Positions 45,201-54,200 of a stretch of DNA of 64,000 bases are shown here, piece after piece (positions within the stretch are counted from its first letter, which is position 1; each line of letters begins with the position of its first letter). Made by a program: the position numbers and the translations under genes. This DNA comes from Rikenellaceae bacterium (lineage in GTDB: Bacteria > Bacteroidota > Bacteroidia > Bacteroidales > Rikenellaceae). The DNA is taken from NCBI GenBank assembly GCA_015059905.1, contig SUZN01000001.1, forward strand, positions 407,212 to 471,211, written 5' to 3'. Under the pieces are notes generated by a model. The model was given only the letters and a program-made list of their open reading frames with translations, ran no database searches and was not told the DNA's origin.

Positions 45201-48200
45201 GTTAGTGAAGATGGAAAGTATAATATCCGCATCAGCAAGATTGATGGCGCAAGGCGTGTAGTTACAGCAGACCTCAACACCGAGAGTATTGGAGGTGAAG
45301 GTTTAGAGTTGTCATTCGATGAAATGGCAAATATCCTGCATCACAATAATTGGGTAGAGGCACAACCTAATCAGGAGGAGTCTGCCAAGCCACAAAGTGG
45401 CAACAAACTCGTTACAGATGAGCGATACGAAGAATTAAAAGCCCGAATGAAGTCCAAATTGTCTGGACAAATGAATATGGGCATAGACCCTGAAATACTC
45501 GCCATTGGCACTGAAATGGCAGTGTATCACATTGAAAAGGGTGCGCGTAAGTTCATCGAGTATGCCAAGGCTATGATTGGGGATATGGGCGATGCAATTC
45601 GTCCATACCTCAAAGCATTCTACAATGGCGCACGAGAGTTGCCCGAAGTAGATGCGGCTGGTTACACCTCTGAAATGACACCTTATGACGAGGTTCGCGC
45701 ATTTGATGTAGCCAACTTTGACAAGAGTTCGCACGATGCAATGGCGACTGCCGAAATCGTTGTCAAAGAGCAAGAAGTAGCACATCAGGCAGAGCAGGCA
45801 ACGCAAAGCATTAAAAATAACCGTAATAACGCTCGTAAAAACAGAAAAAAAGTTGTACCTTCGCAACAAGTGATGGCAGACCTATTCGGTTCGCCTATTG
45901 CTGACGAGCAACAAACATCAACTGACTATGACACGCAACGAGGAAGTGAAACAGAGGATACTCCAATGGGAGGAGAGGAACGGCAAGACACTGCAATCGC
46001 TGAACCGCAACGAGTGGATAGAGGCGATGATGGAGATAATGTCAATGACGAGAGCCGAAACCGAGGAGTATCTGGCACAAAGGCAGTAGAGCGTAAGAAT
46101 ACACGCAACAATCGTAATGCAAAGGGTACGGATTATGCTCCGACTACCCCGAAGGCTCGTTATGATGCCAATGTAGCGGCAATTCGTCTTATGCACGAGT
46201 TGCTTGATAGTGGCAAATCTGCAACAAAGGCACAAATGGAAACACTCCGCCAATATAGTGGCTGGGGTGGTCTTGGCACATTCTTTAACAATGAATTTAC
46301 TGCCGAGAATAAGCAATTGCGCGAACTCTTATCAGCAGAAGAGTATGATGCAGCTGTTCAGAGTATCAACTCTGCCTACTACACCCCATCTACTATCATT
46401 GACACCCTTTGGGATGTTGCCACAAAACTCGGCTTCGAGGGTGGTAAAATACTCGAAGGTAGTGCTGGTATCGGCAATATTATAGGCTCTATGCCTCGCA
46501 ACATCAGTGAGCAGTCAGATATTCAGGCGGTAGAGATTGACGAGGTAAGTGGTAATATCTTGAAGTTGCTGTATCCTGATGCAACGGTTAATGTTCAAGG
46601 TTTTGAGGATACCAATATACGCAATGGTAGCATAGACCTTGCCATTACCAATGTGCCATTCGTAACTGGTCTGCGAGTGTTTGATAAGGTCGATAAAGAT
46701 TTGTCGAAAAAGTTCGGCGATATTCACGACTTTTGTATCGCAAAAAATGTCCGCAAACTGCGTGAGGGTGGTTTGGGTATCTTCATCACATCTAACGGTA
46801 CGCTTGACAAGAGTAAGAAACTTCGAGAGTGGCTAAATGACCCCAAAGGCGGTAGTGCAGATGTTATAGGAGCATTCAGACTTAACAATGATACTTTCGG
46901 AGGTACAACCGTAACAAGCGATATTATCATTGTTCGTAAGCGTGTAGGTGGTATGGTATCGCCTTTGGCTATTGATGTGCAGAATGCATCGTTTGTCCGT
47001 GAGGGAGTATTCAAGACAGGCGAAAGCAGCTGGGATAGCAAGAGCCGCCAGTGGGTGGACGAGGTCAAAAGACCACAGATGTACTACAACGACTATTTCC
47101 AACAGCACCCTGAATTTATGGCTGGCGAAATGTTGTTTGCATACGAGAAAGGAGAAACATTCCGTCCCGGCAGTACTGGTCTGTATGCTACCGAGAAAAC
47201 CAATCAAACCAAGCAACTCAAAGCGTGGGTAAACACTATGCAACGCCTTGATAACGAGCGCACGGACACTCCGCAAGAGCAGACCACAGAAAGCACAACC
47301 GCAAAAGAGGGTTCTTTGGTTGTTAATAGTAAGGGTGAAATTTGCGTCAGTCAGCAGGGCGAGGCTGTTTCTATTGGTATCAACAACAATAAGGTTAATG
47401 GTCATTCAAAGGTTGATTGCTTAAAGGCGTACAACCGCATCAAGACAGCTCTTGACGATGTGTTAAAACAACAGATTGAGAGCCAAGATGACGACAAGTT
47501 ACAGCCAGCTATTAAAGAGTTGAACAATGCCTACGATGACTTCTTCAACAAGTTTGGTCGTCTTAACCGCAATGTCGCAATTAGTTTTTTGCGCAACGAT
47601 GTGGACTATCCTTCCATTGCCGCCATTGAGAAGTATAGCGAGAAGAAGGATATGGACGGTAAGGTACAAATCACTACCGAGAAGACCAATGTGTTCAAAG
47701 GTCGTGTGATTGGTTTCCAGTCCGAACCTCAACCTACTACGGTTAAAGATGGTGTTATTGCCAGCATTTATAAGCACGGATATATCGACCTCGCATACAT
47801 AAGTGGCAAACTTGGTGTGCCGACTGATGAGGTTAGAGAAACCATACTCAAAGAAGGATTAGGTTTTGAGAACCCAATTAGTGGTTCTATTGAGGTGCGT
47901 TACGAATACCTGTCTGGTAATGTGCGCGAGAAGATAGAGCAGGCATTGAACAACAATGATGATGGTAGATACGATGCCAACATCAAAGCATTGGAAGAGG
48001 TTACTCCTATGGATATTCCAGCGCACCTTATCGAGTTCCAAATAGGTTCTTCGTGGATTGAGCCATCTTTGTATGTTGATTTCTTCGAAGATAGATTTGG
48101 TGTAACCATTGATGCGCCTATGCTTGTAAACGGAGTGTGGATATTCCAAAGGTCTGTAGGTAATTCGAGGAATGACAAGAATAGAACCGCAGGTATTTAT

Positions 48201-51200
48201 AGTGAGAAGTTGCAGAAGCGTGTTACTGGACACGAGTTAGCAATAGCCGCTATGAACAATGCGCCTATTGTAATGCAGGTTGTAAAAACTCACAAGGATA
48301 GTGCTGGCAACAAGTATTCAGAAACCATAACAGACAAGGAGGCTACATCTGCTTGTGCTGTGCGTATTGCCGAGATTAAGGACGATTTTAGGGAGTGGGC
48401 AAGAGCGAAGATGCAGTCGGACGAGGCATTAGCAGCGCACTTTACAAAGGTATATAACGACAAGTTTAATGCCATCGTTCCGAAACGCATTGATGAAATG
48501 TTCCTTCCTGAACATTTTGGCGGTGCGGCAAATGATGTCAATCTATATTTGCACCAAAAGCAAGCAGTAGTGCGCGGTACTACGGAGCCTCTTATGTTAG
48601 CGCACGAGGTTGGTACTGGAAAAACCTTTACGCTCATTTCCACAGCGATGGAGATGCGCCGACTTGGTACTGCAAAAAAACCAATGATTGTTGTACAGAA
48701 TGCCACAACTGGGCAGTTCGTTAGTGAGGCAAAGCGTTTGTATCCTAATGCAAAGGTACTGACCATTGAACCCAAAGACCGCAATCCCGAAGGTCGTAGA
48801 GCATTTTACGGTAAGATTAAGTATAACGACTGGGACTTGATTATCATTCCGCAGAGCGTATTTAATAAGATACCTGATAGCATAGAGCGTCAGTTAGGAT
48901 TTATCCAAGAGCGAATTGACGAGAAGGTATATGCTATGCAGGCAGCGCAAGCCATTGAGGGCGAAACCTCTCGTGATTTACAGAAAGAGTTAGAGCGAGA
49001 GATTGAGCAACTTGAAGAAAGTATGGCAGAGGTTGCAAGTGGTGGTAAGTTCACAATGAACCCATCTACAAAGGGCAAAAAGAAAGATGCCAAACGCGAG
49101 GCAGCTGCCAAAGAAAACGCCGCAGTAAGAGCAAAAAAACAACTTGACCGTAGGACTGACGATGTGCAGACCTTTGACGAGCTCGGAGTTGATGCACTTC
49201 TTATTGACGAGGCACATAGTTATAAACGACTGGGAATTGCAACAAGTATCAAGCGAACAAAGGGTATCGACACAACTGGTAGCACAAATGCCGCAAGCCT
49301 TTTCTTGAAGACTCGCGCCGTATTTGACAAATGTGGCTGGAAAAATGTCGTATTTGCCACTGGTACGCCTATCAGTAATACTGCGGCAGAGATATACACT
49401 TTTATGAAGTATCTATTGCCAAAAGAGGTAATGATGGCTAACGATATGTACTACTTCGATGACTTTGTACGCAACTTTGGTAATATCAGCCAATCGTTGG
49501 AGTTTACCACAAGCGGAAAGTTTAAGGAGAATACTCGTTTTGCATCGTACATCAATCTACCTGAATTGGTGCGTATTTGGGCTTCGTGTTGCGATACCGT
49601 ATTGACCAAAGAGGTGGACTATGTAAATGACAAAGTGCCTGAATTGGAGAAGCACCAACATCAAGACATCTTCTTACCTCAAACAGACGGACTTGTAGAT
49701 ATTATGCGCGCTGTTCGCAATACTCTTGCCGAGTATGAGCAAATGTCGGGCAAAGAGAAAAAAGCGAATAGCCATATTCCTCTTGTTATGTTTGGAGTTG
49801 CCAAACTTGCGGCTATCGACCCTCGACTGGTAAATGCCAATGCACAAGACGAGGCAGGTAGCAAAACCAACAAGGCTGTTGAAGAGGTGATGCGTTCACT
49901 TAAAGAAACAGAGCGATATAAAGGTACGGTTGCAATTTTCAGCGATAACTACCGAAATATTATCAATGGTGTAGAAGACTTTAACCTCTTTGAGGACATT
50001 AAACAGAAACTGGTAGCAAAAGGAGTTCCTGCCGACCAAATCGTAATAATGCAGTCAGGAATGAATGATGCAAAGAAAGCAAAGACCTTTGATGCAGTAA
50101 ATGCGGGTGAGGTTCGCGTTATCATTGGCACAACCGCATCACTCGGTACTGGCGTAAACATTCAAGAGAGATTGCATACCGTTATCCATATGGACGCACC
50201 TAATCGACCTATGGACTACACCCAGCGTAATGGTCGTATCTTGCGACAAGGAAACCTACACAAAGAGTGGGGAATACCTGTGCGAGTATTGCGTTTCGGT
50301 GTTGAGGACTCGTTAGATGTTACTGCATATCAGCGACTGAAAACAAAGGCAGCGTTCATAGATAGTGTAATGGATGGCAAGGGTTTGTTGACGAATAATC
50401 AAGACAACCGAACTCTCGAAGAGGAAGAGGAGGGATTGTTTGACAATCCAGTTGCCGCTCTTTCAGGTAGCCAATATGCACTGCTAAAACAGCAAGCAGA
50501 GCGAGAGGCGCGAAAGTACCGCAATAAGAAACAGCAACACGAGGCTGACCAAGTGTATATTCACAACACATTGCGCCAACACGCAGGGCAGACCAAGCAG
50601 GCGTTAGCCGACATAGAAGAGCATAAGGCTCGTTTGGCAAAGATTAAGGAGTTGTTCCCTGACGGCATAGCAAAGGTTATTACTATTCAGGGCAAGAAAT
50701 GTAAAACTGATGCAGATGTTGAGGTTGCACTAAAAGACCTTGTAAACAAGCCTATCAACGAGCAAGTAGAGGCGGCACGCAAGAACCCTAACTATCGTAA
50801 TAGTTTCGTAAATATGACTATGGCGATAGATGGCGTAGATGTTAATATCTCCGTGTTTATTAAGCGAGATACCTCATACGACAATAAAGTCAAGGCAATG
50901 CGCATTATGATGCACAAAGATATTACCTTCTCCGTGCCTGCCCTCGACCTGATGGATGTTCCTGTAATGGGAGGATATGTGCGAGGTGTATTAGATATGC
51001 TCCGAGAGGAAATAATCACTGGTAAAGAAGATACCGATTTCATAGAGGCGTTGGAGCGTGGCATAGAGAAGCGAGCTGCCGAAGATGAGGCTATGCGCCA
51101 GCGAGAGGGCAAACCTTTTGCTTTCGATAAGGAATTGCGTGATGCAGAGGCGAAGGTTGCTGAATATACCGACTTGATGAAGAAAGAACTTGCTGAAAAG

Positions 51201-54200
51201 GAGGCAAAGTATGCGGAGCGTGGCACCGAAGAGGAAATTGACTTGTCTGAAATCTCGTCTGATGATGTAGATACAGATGAAGACAAAGACCGACATAGAA
51301 TGAACGATGATGACAATAACGCTCGTGAGCGTGTGTCATTATCTGCTCTACACGAGTTTAGCCGTGAATTGGGTGTATCTCCCCTTGTTGTATTCAACCT
51401 CAACGATATTGAGGATGCGAAGAAACGCAATTCAAAGGGCTGGTATGACACCAAAACTGGTGAGGTAGTCATTGTATTGCCCAACGCAACGAGCGATGCA
51501 GACATTAAAGAAACTATCCTCCACGAGGTTGTTGCACATAAAGGTTTACGCAAACTGGTAGGCAAAGACCATTTCGAGGAGTTCCTCGACAAGGTTTTCC
51601 GAGGTGCAGACAAAGATACTCGTGCCAAGATTGTTGCATTGGCAACAAAGAACGGCTGGAATTTCCGAGTTGCAACAGAGGAGTATATGGCTGGGCTTGC
51701 CGAGCAGGGTTTTGACAGCAAGAGTAGTTTTTGGAGCAAGGTTCGTAAATTCTTTGTTGATATGTTCCGCAGGGCTAAAATATCCATTGGTACAAAACTC
51801 AATGATAACGACCTACGATATATGTTGTGGCGCAGTTATCAAATGCAGAAGAGCAAGGGTGCTATGGCTGTTGCGGAGGATGTTGATATGCAACGCAGGT
51901 TGGGTGTCGGAAATTTCCGCGCTCGTCAAGTTAGCGAGGAGGAGCATATTGTAGCATTGGCAAAGAAGAACGGTAGTTATCTCAAAGCCCCAAATGGCAA
52001 GCCGACCAACCTTTCGCCAAAGCAATGGGCGCAAGTACGCACCAAAGCATTTAAGGAGTGGTTTGGAGATTGGGAGAACGACCCGAAAAACGCATCGAAG
52101 GTTGTTGATGAGAACGGAGAACCAAAAGTTGTTTATAATGGCTCAAAGGTTCAGCACTACCAATACGATGGACGATTGCGCACAAAAGGGCAATCTGCCA
52201 CCAATAGTAAAGTGTCGTTCTTTACAGACAGCAAAGCCGTAGCCGAGCGATATGGAAAGTTTGTAAACGAAGTGTTCCTGAATATCCGCAACCCTTACGA
52301 GGTCGATTATAAAGGTGCAGGCTGGCAAGGTTGGAGCGGTGCAGATGATGGTATGCAGAGAATGTCCACAGACTCTTATGCAGACCTATTGGCAAATGGT
52401 TCCGTGGACTCCACATTAGAGCGCATCATTGAGAACTATGGTCGTGCAGAGGCTGACCACCTCGCATCGGGCAGTGTACGCAATGACAACATTGCTCCTG
52501 ATGGCGTTATTGCCTACGAGGTAGCAGACCCAATGCGCTCTACACTCTATATAGTACGAAATGCCGAGGCAAAAGATATGTCGCGCAATTCAGTTACTCC
52601 AAAGGGTGTGGAAACATTTACTAAACTTGGGAAAGCATCATTGTTGTTCGACTCACAAATTAAGTCGGCAACGGATAATGTTGGATTATTCGGCAAAGAC
52701 AATGACGATATTCGCTATCGCCGAGGAAGTGTTGCACCTCCATCATCGGGAGTTGCGCGCCATAAGTACAATGAGGCAGTAAGAACGCCTAATAAGAGTG
52801 GAAGTGTTAAGAAATTAGACAATATGGCTCATAGACTGCAAGAGGCATACCAAGATAGTATGTTGTCTTTGCGCGAGTTGTATAGTGCTATTCTCGAAGA
52901 AACAGGTAACGACCTACACGATTTTGAGGACGCATACAAAGCGGAGAACCGTATGAGTTCCGAGAATAAGGCGCAAGCAGAAATCTATATGCGTGATTAC
53001 TACAAGCCGTTGCAGGATGCGGTACGAGGTCTTATTGAGGAGGGCGCAGAATATAACGACATTGTTCGCTATATGATTGCTAAACACGGTTTGGAGCGTA
53101 ACGAGGTATTCTCAAAGCGTGATGCAGAAAAAGATGGTGGCACTTGGGACGGAGAGGTAAAGCGCGACTATTCGGGCTTAACCGAACTAACACAAGACCC
53201 CGATAACTTTACCGACCTTGCACAAGAAATGGTCGATGAGTTTGAGAAAGTACACGACACCTATGTATTTTGGGATAGAGTGAACGCTGCCACAAAGGAA
53301 ACATTGCGTAAGAGTTACGAAAGTGGACTTATGCAGAAAGACACATACGAGAAGGTGCGCGATATGTTTGAGTATTACATTCCTCTTCGTGGTTGGGATG
53401 CAAATGTTGCCGCAAACGAGTATGAGTATCTAACAAGCAATAGGTTAATGCTATCGCCTACGCTCAAAACAGCGCAAGGTCGTAGCAGTATTGCCGATGA
53501 CCCATTGGCGACTATCGGATATATGGCAGAGAGTGCCATCGCACAAGGTAACAGAAATCTAATGAAACAGAAATTCTTGAACTTTGTATTGAACAATCCG
53601 ACAAGTCTTGCCACCGTAAGTGAGCAATGGTATGTAAAGAACGCTATGGGCGTATGGGAGCCTAACAACCCTATTATTCCCGAAGATGCGACAGCTGATG
53701 AAGTAGCGGCTATCGTTGAGCAACACGAGAAAGATATGGAGGCTTTGGGTAACAATGCGACAAAAGAGCGCACAGGTCTTAAACTGGGATTGCACGCTAC
53801 AAAATGGGAGGGGCAAGAGCATACGGTTCGAGTTAGCCGAAACGGTAAGGAGTATTTGATTTTTATAAACGGTAACCCTATCGCAGCGCAAGCGATAAAC
53901 GGACTGACAAATCCTAACTCTGACCCAAGCAACTTATACAAAGCGGCTATGTCTGTCAAGAATTTTATGGCTCGTATGTTTACATCACAAAACCCTGCGT
54001 TCATCTTTACTAACCTTTCGCGCGATGTGATATGGGCTGGCACCGCAGTTGCCATCAAGGAGGATAAGAAATATACAGCACAATACACCAAGAACATTTC
54101 AGGTGCATTGCTCAAAGGTATGCTACCTCGTTTGATACATAAGTTCCAAAAAGGCACACTGGACACCAATGTAGAGATTGAGCGTTACTTCGAGGAGTTT

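Noticed and set aside
46650..46661. NVPF in place of NPPF as a sign of a dead methylase
   Set aside because: This variant is common in polyvalent-type methylases, so it is not evidence of inactivity.
46948..47232. 94-codon plus-strand frame inside the methylase-helicase part
   Set aside because: Same alternative frame as the nested ORFs, but the product is Arg/Cys/Thr-rich and lies over a conserved region, unlike the three accepted cases.
51522..51539. HExxxH spacing (HEVVAH) as a broken zincin motif
   Set aside because: The spacing with a following KGL appears to be usual for polyvalent metallopeptidase domains.
50792..51802. Open frame of 336 codons on the minus strand inside the polyvalent gene
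   Set aside because: Ser/Arg-rich shadow over the post-helicase and zincin region; no protein-like pattern.
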